NCBI GenBank assembly: GCA_027488855.1
Contig: JAIYAV010000151.1
Span: 1 to 42,699 of the forward strand
Origin: Saprospiraceae bacterium
GTDB taxonomy: Bacteria > Bacteroidota > Bacteroidia > Chitinophagales > Saprospiraceae
DNA length: 42,699 nt
Direction of reading: 5' to 3'
In this document: piece by piece, positions 6,079 through 14,825 of the stretch
Layout of the letters: every line of letters begins with the position of its first letter
Numbering within the stretch: position 1 is the first letter of the stretch
The notes under the pieces: model-generated
Told to the model about the DNA's origin: nothing
Database searches by the model: none
Seen by the model: only the letters and a program-made list of their open reading frames with translations
Translations under genes and position numbers: made by a program

Positions 6079-9000
6079 ATGAAAAAAAATCTACTGCACC
6101 GTGAAAAATTGCTTCAGCTCATGAGAATCTCGCTTGCTCAAATCATTCTGGCTGGGCTTTTCGCGGGTATGGGTTACGCTCACCCTGCTTTTTCTCAGAA
6201 GGTGCTTTTGCAAAAGCTTAGTCTCAATCTTGAAGACAAAAAACTATGCGAAGTACTATTTCTGATTGAAAAGAAAGCCGACGTTCGTTTTTCCTATTTA
6301 CCGAAACAGATCGAAGCCGACAGAAAAGTAAGCATCCAGGCCGAGGATGAAAGCCTGGAAAAAATCCTCGACCGGGTGTTCAAAAAAACACCCATTCGTT
6401 ACGAAGTTTTTGGCGCAAAACAAATTTTGCTGAGCAAAACGCCAATGGAGCGTTACGAACAGCAGAATTTTGAAAGCCTGCCCAAAATCGAGCCGATCAT
6501 CATCCAAAAACCTGACTTCAGGGTACAAGGTATGGTGACCGACAAAAGTGGCGAACCCATGGTGGGCGCTTCCGTCGTACTGGAAGGCACCACTCAGGGC
6601 GCAATCACCGATGCCAGCGGCAAATTCAGCCTAGACTTGGCCGATGCCAACCGCAATGGTACCCTGATCATCAGCTTTGTAGGCTTCAGTACCACCCGCG
6701 TGGCCATTGATGGCCGTACCACGATCAATGTGGTACTGGAAGAAGGCAAAGCCCTGGATGAAGTGATTGTCGTTGGTTACGGTACCCAAAAGAAGTCTTC
6801 TTTGACTGGTGCCGTATCTTCAGTAAGTCAAAAAGACCTGAAGGCGCTGCCCGTTATCAGTTTGACCCAGGCCATTCAAGGGCGGGTACCTGGTGTATCG
6901 GTTACCAACAACAGTAGCCCTGGTTCCGATCCGATCATCCGCATCCGGGGGATTGGTTCGATCAGTTTGAACCCCAATCCATTGTATGTTATTGATGGTG
7001 TGCCTGCAGGCGGCTTAAACAACATCGATCCAAAGGATATTGAGTCCTTGGAAGTATTGAAAGATGCCAGTGCTGCATCTATTTATGGCTCAAGGGCAGC
7101 CAACGGAGTTGTTTTGATCACAACAAAAAAAGGAGTTGCCGGTAAGATGAAAGTGAATCTGGATTCTTACTATGGAGTGCAATCCGCTTGGAAAACCCTT
7201 GATTTACTCAATCGCGACGAGTACGTTCGTTACGGAACTGCCCTGCTGACAGCTTCCAATCAGCCAGTACCTGGCCGTTTCACCAACCTGAACACCCCGG
7301 TTTATGAAGGCGCCAGCACCACTTTTGGCCAGACCGATACGGATTGGCAAGATGTGATGTTCCGCTCCGCCCCTATCACGGATCACCAGTTGTCGATCTC
7401 TGGGGGCAACGATGTATCCCGGGTATATACCTCTCTAGGGTATTTTAGCCAGGATGGGATCATGCCTGTTACCGATTACCAGCGCCAAAGTTTCCGCATC
7501 AACTCGGATCACAAAGTGGCCAAGTGGTTGACCCTGGGCCAAACCCTGTTGGTAGCAACGGACAAGCGTCGTTTGGAGCGCGACGGTGGGGGCCGTACTC
7601 AGATTCAGAATATCATGCGGATGATCCCTTACTGGCCAGTACGTGACCCAACTAAAATCGGTGGATTCAGTACCACTGCTCAAGGTTTGGATGCTACCGA
7701 CCCTGAAAACCCATTGCGCATCGCCGAGCAGGAACAACGGTACCAGATTGACAATGGGGTAAAAATACTGGGTACTTTTTTCACCGAAGTGAAATTTACC
7801 AATTGGTTGAAGTACCGCTTTGTGGCGGGTGCTGATTTTGCCAATAGCCAGTTTACCAGCTTCCTGCCCATCTACAACGATGGCAACCGTAGCCGGGTCA
7901 TTGCTTCCCTGTCTGAAAACCGGAACAATTTCTTCTCTACCGTATTTACCAATCAGTTGACCTTTGACCAATCTTTTGGCAAGCACAATGTCAACATCAT
8001 TGCGGTAGCGGAAAAACAGGATGCCAAGTCTGAAGGTATCTCGGCCAGTGGCCAGCGCCCTGACAACAACATTCAGGTACTTCAGGGGGTTTCCAACCCG
8101 AATGGTTCTTCTTCATTGTCTCAAAACTCGTTGATCTCCTACGTTGGTCGTTTGACTTACGATTACGCTGGAAAATACCTGTTGGGGGCTTCCATTCGTC
8201 GGGACGGTTCTTCCAAGTTCGCCCCTGGCCGCAAGTGGGGTATTTTCCCATCTGCATCGGTCGGCTGGCGCATTAGCGAGGAACCATTCATGAAATCGAT
8301 TACAGCGATTACTTCGCTGAAATTGCGGGCAAGTATCGGTCAAACCGGGTACAATGCCATTGGTGACTACGATTGGCAGCCGCTCATTGCTGCCAACAAT
8401 ACCATTTATCCATTTGGCAACGCCACTACCAACTTGGGCTCATACTTCAACCGTTTGGGCAACACGGGCTTGAGCTGGGAAGAAACGACCATGACCAACA
8501 TCGGTTTTGACCTATCTTTGGGCAATTTCGACATCAGTGCTGAATTGTACAAGCGTAAAACGGATGGTCTGCTGTTGAGCGTTCCACTACCTGAATCATT
8601 GGGTTTCTCATCTAGCCCATTGGCCAACGTAGGCAGCATGCAAAACACCGGTTTTGAACTCGCTCTAGGTTACAACTACCGCAGTAACGATTTCAACTGG
8701 AGTTTGACCGGTACTTTTGACATGATCCGCAACAAGGTTTTGAGCCTCGCAACGCCCAATGCCACCATCAACTCTGGCAACAATGCCGACTTTGGTGGTT
8801 TTGACATTACCCGTACCCAAGCAGGTCAACCCATTCAGTCGTTCTATGGCTGGCAGGTAGATGGCATCTTCCAAAGTGCTGCTGAAGTAGCTGCGGCCAA
8901 TGCCCTGGGCAACGACAATGCGCCTTATCAAAACGCCAGCACTGCTCCTGGTGACATCCGCTTCAAGGACTTGAATGGCGATGGCAAAATTGATGGTACT

Positions 9001-9540
9001 GACCGTACTTTCCTGGGTAGCTATTTGCCTAAATTCTCCTATGGTCTGAACTGGGGTGGTACTTACAAAAACTTTGATTTTGCGATTTACCTACAAGGTG
9101 TAAATGGCAATAAAATTTACAATGGTGTCAAAGTTATTGGCCAAGGTATGCTGCGTCTCTTCAACGCCAGTACGGACGTGCTGGATGCCTGGACTCCACA
9201 GAATACCGACACCGATGTACCTCGTGCAGTGAGTGGGGATCCTAACCAGAATACCCGTACTTCCGACCGCTTCATTGAGGACGGTTCCTACTTGCGCATC
9301 AAAAACGTCAGCATTGGCTACACTTTCTCCAGCGAAAGCCTGAAAGAAATCAGCAACAATGTGATCAGCCGGGTTCGGGTGTATGTTTCCAGCCAAAACT
9401 TGTTGACTTTCACCAAGTATACTGGATTTGACCCTGAAGTGGCATCAAGAGGCAACAACCTGCTCAACAATGGTATCGATTATGGTCAATACCCACAGGC
9501 ACGTACCGTGTTGTTCGGGGTAAATCTTGGCTTTAACTAA
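6079..9540 (+). CDS. SusC/RagA-family TonB-dependent outer-membrane transporter with STN domain
   Basis: An 1153-residue outer-membrane transporter. After a signal peptide (about residues 1-40, ending AHPAFSQ), residues 45-115 form an STN signalling domain (LSLNLEDKKLCEVLFLIEKK). Residues about 150-220 are a carboxypeptidase-regulatory-like beta-sandwich (VQGMVTDKSGEPMVGASVVL). The TonB box region is DEVIVVGYGTQKKSSLTGAV, followed by the plug with the SusC signature LKDASAASIYGSRAANGV. The rest is a beta-barrel ending in an aromatic-rich strand (VLFGVNLGFN). It pairs with the SusD homologue 65 bases downstream. The STN domain ties it to the sigma/FecR relay upstream. The imported ligand cannot be read from sequence, and no glycoside hydrolase lies nearby. 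Confidence 0.96.
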   Translation: MKKNLLHREKLLQLMRISLAQIILAGLFAGMGYAHPAFSQKVLLQKLSLNLEDKKLCEVLFLIEKKADVRFSYLPKQIEADRKVSIQAEDESLEKILDRVFKKTPIRYEVFGAKQILLSKTPMERYEQQNFESLPKIEPIIIQKPDFRVQGMVTDKSGEPMVGASVVLEGTTQGAITDASGKFSLDLADANRNGTLIISFVGFSTTRVAIDGRTTINVVLEEGKALDEVIVVGYGTQKKSSLTGAVSSVSQKDLKALPVISLTQAIQGRVPGVSVTNNSSPGSDPIIRIRGIGSISLNPNPLYVIDGVPAGGLNNIDPKDIESLEVLKDASAASIYGSRAANGVVLITTKKGVAGKMKVNLDSYYGVQSAWKTLDLLNRDEYVRYGTALLTASNQPVPGRFTNLNTPVYEGASTTFGQTDTDWQDVMFRSAPITDHQLSISGGNDVSRVYTSLGYFSQDGIMPVTDYQRQSFRINSDHKVAKWLTLGQTLLVATDKRRLERDGGGRTQIQNIMRMIPYWPVRDPTKIGGFSTTAQGLDATDPENPLRIAEQEQRYQIDNGVKILGTFFTEVKFTNWLKYRFVAGADFANSQFTSFLPIYNDGNRSRVIASLSENRNNFFSTVFTNQLTFDQSFGKHNVNIIAVAEKQDAKSEGISASGQRPDNNIQVLQGVSNPNGSSSLSQNSLISYVGRLTYDYAGKYLLGASIRRDGSSKFAPGRKWGIFPSASVGWRISEEPFMKSITAITSLKLRASIGQTGYNAIGDYDWQPLIAANNTIYPFGNATTNLGSYFNRLGNTGLSWEETTMTNIGFDLSLGNFDISAELYKRKTDGLLLSVPLPESLGFSSSPLANVGSMQNTGFELALGYNYRSNDFNWSLTGTFDMIRNKVLSLATPNATINSGNNADFGGFDITRTQAGQPIQSFYGWQVDGIFQSAAEVAAANALGNDNAPYQNASTAPGDIRFKDLNGDGKIDGTDRTFLGSYLPKFSYGLNWGGTYKNFDFAIYLQGVNGNKIYNGVKVIGQGMLRLFNASTDVLDAWTPQNTDTDVPRAVSGDPNQNTRTSDRFIEDGSYLRIKNVSIGYTFSSESLKEISNNVISRVRVYVSSQNLLTFTKYTGFDPEVASRGNNLLNNGIDYGQYPQARTVLFGVNLGFN

Positions 9541-9605
9541 TCAACAATAATGCTTTGCATTGTCAGCTGGAGCCTTCTCTACCTGACTATAAAACTCAAT
9601 TCATT

Positions 9606-11150
9606 ATGAAAAAAATTGCTTTTTTAACCAGCATCATGATTCTGGGACTGACCCTCAGCTGTAATGATGAGGTGCTCGATAAAGTCAATCCAAACGGGGT
9701 AACCCTGGATACCTATTTCAACAATGACGCTGAACTCACTGCGGGTGTAAATGCAGTTTACGCCTTGGTTCAACACAACGGTTTGGTATCCCGCGAATGG
9801 TTTTTTACCCATGACCTACGTAGTGATGAGGTGGCTACTGGTGGTGGTCAGTTGGAGACCCCTCGGGCGCAATTGCTCAATGGGGTAAACGATGCAGGAA
9901 ACTCCGTGTCCAATGCAGTTTTTACCGGTTGGTTCCGCGTCGTTCACCGTGCCAATGTTATCATCGAAGCTGGTGCTGCGGCCAAACCCGGCATCACTGA
10001 AGCAGTGCGCACCCGAGTAGTGGGTGAAGCCAAGTTTTTGCGTGCCTGGGCTTATTATGAGCTAGGCACTTTGTGGGGCGGCGTTCCGATTTATACGGAA
10101 TACGCTAAATCGGTAGAAGGCTCCAAGGCGCGTTCCAGCCAGCAGGATGTGTACAACCTGGTCATTAGCGACCTTAAGGCTGCTGAAACTGCCCTGCCTG
10201 CTACCTACACTGCTGCCAATTTGGGTCGTGCAACCAAACACGCTGCACAAATGCTCCTGGCGCGCACCTATTTGCAGTTAGGTGACTACAACAATGCCAA
10301 AACTGAGTTGCAAAAAATCGTCAGCTCTGGTTTGTTCAAGTTGGTAGACAACTACCTCGACCTTACCAATGAAGAAGGTGAATTCAACGCTGAATCTATC
10401 TTCGAAGTGGTGTATGCCCCATCTGGTGGTGCTTACAACTGGGGCGGAGATGGCGACGGAACGGCGGTACAAGAAGAAACTGTACGTACGCAGGAGTATT
10501 CCGCAGTGGGCTGGCGCAACCTGATCCCCTCCAACAAGATTTTGAACGACTACGAAAGAACCTCCAAGGGGGATGCCAAAAATGACCCACGCTACGATAT
10601 GTCTTACTGGAAGCCCGGCGACAAATTCAACAATGGCAACAGCACCATGACCGATGATCGGGTACAAGGCAATGCTTCCGTGGTAGACGGGAAAACGGTG
10701 AAAATCAGCTGGCGCAAGTATTCGGTTTTGTACAAAGTCGACAATGGCTTCTTTACCAGTGGCATCAACATGCGCATCATGCGTTACGCCGATGTACTGC
10801 TGATGTTGGCAGAATGCGAAAACGAAGCGGGTAACTCTGCTGCTGCACTCAGTTTGATGAACCAGGTACGTGCCCGGGCTTCGGTAGGTATGCCACCGTA
10901 TCCAACCAGCAATTATCCCTGCAACAACAAGGATGAAATCTTCCGTGCCCTGCAACACGAGCGCTTTATCGAATTGGCCTCTGAGCAAGTACGCAATTTT
11001 GACATCCTGCGCTGGCGGAAAAACAAAAAGCTCAAATCTGAGCCCATTTCTTTCTTTGTAGCCAACAAACACGAGTTATTGCCGCTCCCACAAACCGAGA
11101 TCGACAATAACCCAAACATTGAGCAAAAGGATCAGAATCCTGGCTACTAA
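9606..11150 (+). CDS. SusD/RagB-family surface lipoprotein
   Basis: A 514-residue surface lipoprotein that would form the lid of the SusCD transporter. The start ATG 9606 gives a lipoprotein signal MKKIAFLTSIMILGLTLSC with Cys19 as the likely lipidated residue; the longer frame from 9555 adds no signal and is rejected. Family features include the N-terminal helical repeats (TGWFRVVHRANVIIE, AKFLRAWAYYELGTLWGGVPIYTE), MLLARTYLQLGDY, and the C-terminal SusD segment (MRYADVLLMLAECENEAGN, ALQHERFIELASEQVRNFDILRW, LLPLPQTEIDNNPN). Length is normal for RagB/SusD. The ligand is unknown. It is probably co-transcribed with the upstream susC-like gene. Confidence 0.95.
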   Translation: MKKIAFLTSIMILGLTLSCNDEVLDKVNPNGVTLDTYFNNDAELTAGVNAVYALVQHNGLVSREWFFTHDLRSDEVATGGGQLETPRAQLLNGVNDAGNSVSNAVFTGWFRVVHRANVIIEAGAAAKPGITEAVRTRVVGEAKFLRAWAYYELGTLWGGVPIYTEYAKSVEGSKARSSQQDVYNLVISDLKAAETALPATYTAANLGRATKHAAQMLLARTYLQLGDYNNAKTELQKIVSSGLFKLVDNYLDLTNEEGEFNAESIFEVVYAPSGGAYNWGGDGDGTAVQEETVRTQEYSAVGWRNLIPSNKILNDYERTSKGDAKNDPRYDMSYWKPGDKFNNGNSTMTDDRVQGNASVVDGKTVKISWRKYSVLYKVDNGFFTSGINMRIMRYADVLLMLAECENEAGNSAAALSLMNQVRARASVGMPPYPTSNYPCNNKDEIFRALQHERFIELASEQVRNFDILRWRKNKKLKSEPISFFVANKHELLPLPQTEIDNNPNIEQKDQNPGY

Positions 11151-11255
11151 GCGGTATTACGCACAAACTATAAGCAAATGAACCATTATTGACCAATGCC
11201 CTCCTTCCAACTTGGAAGGGGGGTATTGATTTTTTGGTACTTTTGAACTTGTTTC

Positions 11256-11360
11256 CTAAGGTGTTCTAAGGTGCCTAAGGTGGTTCAAAAAATAGGCTTT
11301 TTCGCGCTTGCGCGCTTATGTTTTTATTGAAACCACCTAAGACACCTTAGAGCACCTTAG
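11256..11360. repeat. 30-bp inverted repeat after the SusD gene
   Basis: Arms 11256-11285 and 11331-11360 pair with about three mismatches. The left arm is built from reiterated CTAAGGTG units and the right from CACCTTAG units. A GCGC-rich hairpin sits in the loop. It may terminate or attenuate transcription between the susD-like gene and the FG-GAP gene. The same CTAAGGTG/CACCTTAG vocabulary recurs at 14722-14813, and a CACCTTAG also occurs at bases 11-18. Confidence 0.75.
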
Positions 11361-11423
11361 CAATCACGCGCCAATGGCGCTCATAAGCATCAGGATTGTA
11401 AGCCAGAAAATTCAACACTTTCT

Positions 11424-14400
11424 ATGTCACTACGCACCCTAAATCGATCCTTGCTTGTCCTGGCAATTTGTAGCCTCCTCGGCTGCAAAAAGGCAGACTT
11501 GCTTTTTGAAAAAATCACCTCCACCCACTCCAATATCCATTTCAACAATCAGCTCAGTCCAGACGCGACCCTAAACGCCTTTACCTTTACCAACTTTTAC
11601 AACGGTGGCGGTGTAGGTGTCGGTGATTTTAACCACGATGGCCTACCCGATCTCTTTTTTACCGGCAATCAGGTCAGTTCTGAGTTGTACCTCAATCGAG
11701 GCAATTTCCAATTTGAAGCCATTACCGAAAAAGCGGGCGTAAAAACCGATCGTTGGTGCAGTGGAGTTTCTGTAGTAGACATCAACCAGGATGGCTGGGA
11801 CGACATTTACCTCAGCGTCGCCGAAGGGCCTGGCTTAAAAAATTCGCGTAACCTGCTGTTCATCAATCAAAAAACCAATAGCCCCAGCTTTAAAGAATCT
11901 GCCCAGGCCTATGGACTTGATTACAATGGTTTTACTACCCAAAGTGCCTTTTTTGACTACGACCTGGATGGCGATCTCGACGCTTTTTTACTCAATACCG
12001 CCCCTGACCTGCAAAACCCGACCACCTTGCGCCGCCAAATGAACAATGGATTTTACCCCTCCACCGACAAACTTTTGCGCAATGAAGGCCCGGGCAAAGC
12101 CGGGCATCCGGTTTTTGTGGATGCATCCGCCGAGGCCGGGATTCGTTTCGAAGGTTTGGGCCTAGCGCTCGCCATTTCCGACCTGAACCAAGACGGTTAT
12201 CCCGACATCTATTGCTCCAACGACTTCATGAGCAGCGACATCCTGTACCTCAATCAGGGTGATGGGACTTTTAAAAACGTGATCCAATCCGCTATGGTGC
12301 ATACCAGCCAGTTTGGAATGGGCGTAGACGCTGCCGACCTGAACAACGACGCCAAAATTGACCTGTTCCAACTGGACATGTTGCCCGAAGACAATGCCCG
12401 TCAAAAACAAATGTTGGGCAAACACGATTACGACAAAAAAGAACTGAGCATTTCCCCCGAGTACGGCTATGAGTTGCAGTACATGCGCAACATGTTGCAA
12501 ATCAATACCGGGAATGACGCGAATGGCCCCATCTTTAGCGAATTGGGCCTGCTGGCGGGCGTAGCCAAAACCGATTGGAGCTGGGCGACTCTACTCAGCG
12601 ATCTCGACCTGGATGGCCACAAAGACATCTTCATCACCACAGGTTACCGCAAAAACATCACCGATCTAGATTTTATCCATTACTACCAAGGCTCCACTTA
12701 TTTTGGCAGTGATGCCAGTCGGGCCGAAGTGCGGGAAAAACTCCTGTCCCAAGTACCTGAGGTAAAATTGCGCAATTGCGCTTATCGCAACCTAGGCGAT
12801 TTGGGTTTTGAAAATGTCGCCAAAGCCTGGGGGCTCGACGAATTGTCCTACGCCAATGGTGCAGCCTATGCCGATTTGGATCAGGATGGCGACCTGGATT
12901 TGATTGTCAACAATGTTGATGCCGAAGCCTCGGTATTTAAAAATCAAAGTCGCGAGCGGCAAGGGCAGAATTACCTCAAAGTCACTTTTGAAGGGCCGAT
13001 GGGCAACCAAAAGGGCATTGGTGCTGCGGTAAAAGTTTGGACTGGTGGCCAAGCCCAGTTGTACGAACATTTCCCGGTGCGGGGCTACTTGTCTTCGGTT
13101 GAAACCGGCGTATTAATCGGTTTGGGTAAAAACAAAAGCATTGACTCCATCCAGGTTTTTTGGGGTAAAAACCTGCAGGAAACCCAATACAAAGTGGCCG
13201 CCAATCAGACCTTGACGATTAAACACACTGATGCCAAACCACAGCTTAAAACTACAGTCCCCAGTGCAAAAATCTTTGAATCCCTCCCTCAACTCCTCCC
13301 CTACCAGCACCAGCAATCCAACTTCAACGACTTCAACCAAACCTTTGCACTGCACAAAATGCTTTCCAAAAATGGCCCCCATGCGGCGGTGGGCGATTTG
13401 AATGGCGATGGCTTGAATGATGTGGTTTTGGGCGGCACGTACCCGGCTAGCCCCGGGAATATTTTTATCCAGCAAAAAAATGGCGCCTTCAGCCCGCAAT
13501 CCGGCTTAAACGCCAATGGGTATGAAACGGGTGATCTCGCCATTTTTGACGCCGATAGCGATGGCGACCAGGACATTCTGATGGTAGCTGGGGGCAACGA
13601 ACAGCCTTTGACTGCAAAAGCCGCCTATCAACCCGTGCTCTGGCTCAACGATGGGCAAGCGAAGTTCACCCAATCGAATCAATTCCCCAGCCTCGCGGTG
13701 AGCAGCCAAACCATTCGTCCTTTTGATTACGATGCCGATGGCGACCTAGACTTGTTCATTGGGGGCCGCCAAATTCCGGGGGCTTATCCCACGCCTGCTG
13801 CCAGTTACTTGCTGCGCAATGACGGTGGCCGATTTACGGATGTTAGCCAGACAGTAGCGCCCTTTTTACAAACCTTAGGCCTGGTTTGTGATGCCCTTCC
13901 GCTCGATGTGGATCAAGACAAAGACCTCGACCTGCTGCTGGTAGGGGAATGGATGCCCCTGACGATTCTGGAAAATCAAAAGGGGCGTTTTGTGGCCAAA
14001 ACGGTCGCCGACTCCGAGGGCTGGTGGAACAGCCTGGCCGCAGGTGACTTTGATCAGGACGGCGACCCCGATTTGTTGTTGGGCAACGAAGGTTTGAATA
14101 CTTTTTACCGGGCCTCCCCTACCGAGCCCATCCAAATGTTGGCCAAGGATTTTAACCAGGATGGCAAAGTTGATCCCATCATGGGCTATTTCATCCAGGG
14201 CAAGTGTGTACCCGCCCTGCCACGCGATGCGCTCAACCAACAGATGGTGCAGTTTCGTAGAAAATATGCGCTGTATGCCGATTATGCGAAGGTGGGTTTT
14301 GCCGATTTGTTCAGCAAAAAAGAGCGGGCGGATGCGCAAGAGCTTCAAGCCAAAGAATTGCAGAGTTGTTATGCAGAAAATCAGGGGAATGGGAAATTTG

Positions 14401-14714
14401 TGCTCCAACCTTTGCCCTTGCTGGCGCAACAATCACCCATTTTTGGGTTCTTGGTAAAGGATATCGACGGAGATGGGCACTTGGATGCCGTGGCTACGGG
14501 CAATTTTTACGCCAATGAAGGGCATATGGGCAGGCAGGATGCTTCGCGGGGGGTATGGTTGAAGGGGGATGGTATGGGGGGCTTTACTATTGTGCCAAAT
14601 GAGCAGAGTGGGTTGAATGTGCCGGGGGATGCGCGGAGGTCGTATTGGATTGATGCAAACCGATTTTTTACGACCGTGAATAGCGGCCAGGTTTCAGCCC
14701 AAAAGCTTAAATAA
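11424..14714 (+). CDS. FG-GAP/VCBS-repeat lipoprotein with ASPIC/UnbV domain
   Basis: A 1096-residue surface or secreted lipoprotein. The signal MSLRTLNRSLLVLAICSLLGC has a clean LLGC lipobox with Cys21. The protein then carries many Ca-binding FG-GAP/VCBS blades of the form D-x-N/D-x-D-G-x-x-D (DFNHDGLPDLFF, DINQDGWDDIYLS, DYDLDGDLDAFLL, DLNQDGYPDIYCS), predicting a beta-propeller. Around residues 515-600 lies an ASPIC/UnbV domain (YLKVTFEGPMGNQKGIGAAVKV). A second propeller set follows (DLNGDGLNDVVLGG, DYDADGDLDLFIGG). Such proteins are often encoded beside SusCD pairs in Bacteroidota and are thought to bind ligands or partners outside the cell; no enzyme motif is seen. The gene is probably part of the susCD locus. 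Confidence 0.9.
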   Translation: MSLRTLNRSLLVLAICSLLGCKKADLLFEKITSTHSNIHFNNQLSPDATLNAFTFTNFYNGGGVGVGDFNHDGLPDLFFTGNQVSSELYLNRGNFQFEAITEKAGVKTDRWCSGVSVVDINQDGWDDIYLSVAEGPGLKNSRNLLFINQKTNSPSFKESAQAYGLDYNGFTTQSAFFDYDLDGDLDAFLLNTAPDLQNPTTLRRQMNNGFYPSTDKLLRNEGPGKAGHPVFVDASAEAGIRFEGLGLALAISDLNQDGYPDIYCSNDFMSSDILYLNQGDGTFKNVIQSAMVHTSQFGMGVDAADLNNDAKIDLFQLDMLPEDNARQKQMLGKHDYDKKELSISPEYGYELQYMRNMLQINTGNDANGPIFSELGLLAGVAKTDWSWATLLSDLDLDGHKDIFITTGYRKNITDLDFIHYYQGSTYFGSDASRAEVREKLLSQVPEVKLRNCAYRNLGDLGFENVAKAWGLDELSYANGAAYADLDQDGDLDLIVNNVDAEASVFKNQSRERQGQNYLKVTFEGPMGNQKGIGAAVKVWTGGQAQLYEHFPVRGYLSSVETGVLIGLGKNKSIDSIQVFWGKNLQETQYKVAANQTLTIKHTDAKPQLKTTVPSAKIFESLPQLLPYQHQQSNFNDFNQTFALHKMLSKNGPHAAVGDLNGDGLNDVVLGGTYPASPGNIFIQQKNGAFSPQSGLNANGYETGDLAIFDADSDGDQDILMVAGGNEQPLTAKAAYQPVLWLNDGQAKFTQSNQFPSLAVSSQTIRPFDYDADGDLDLFIGGRQIPGAYPTPAASYLLRNDGGRFTDVSQTVAPFLQTLGLVCDALPLDVDQDKDLDLLLVGEWMPLTILENQKGRFVAKTVADSEGWWNSLAAGDFDQDGDPDLLLGNEGLNTFYRASPTEPIQMLAKDFNQDGKVDPIMGYFIQGKCVPALPRDALNQQMVQFRRKYALYADYAKVGFADLFSKKERADAQELQAKELQSCYAENQGNGKFVLQPLPLLAQQSPIFGFLVKDIDGDGHLDAVATGNFYANEGHMGRQDASRGVWLKGDGMGGFTIVPNEQSGLNVPGDARRSYWIDANRFFTTVNSGQVSAQKLK

Positions 14715-14721
14715 CAATTGT

Positions 14722-14813
14722 CTTAGGTGCTTCTTAAGCGCCTTAGGATTCTTAGGTGGTAAATTTTTTCTTTCACCACCTAAGAAACCCAAGGCACTTA
14801 AGAAGCACCTAAG
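14722..14813. terminator. 39-bp inverted repeat between convergent genes
   Basis: Arms 14722-14760 and 14775-14813 pair over 39 bases with few mismatches around a T-rich 14-base loop. The arms use CTTAGGTG/CACCTAAG units, as at 11256-11360. It lies 8 bases after the FG-GAP stop and 12 bases before the convergent subtilase stop, so a bidirectional terminator is the natural reading. Confidence 0.75.
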
Positions 14814-14825
14814 CGAGGTAATGCA

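Noticed and set aside
10278..11072. 264-codon minus-strand ORF inside the SusD gene
   Set aside because: Shadow frame of a well-supported RagB/SusD coding sequence; no family signal.
13875..14432. 185-codon minus-strand ORF inside the FG-GAP gene
   Set aside because: Antisense of the Asp-rich repeats; no recognisable protein.
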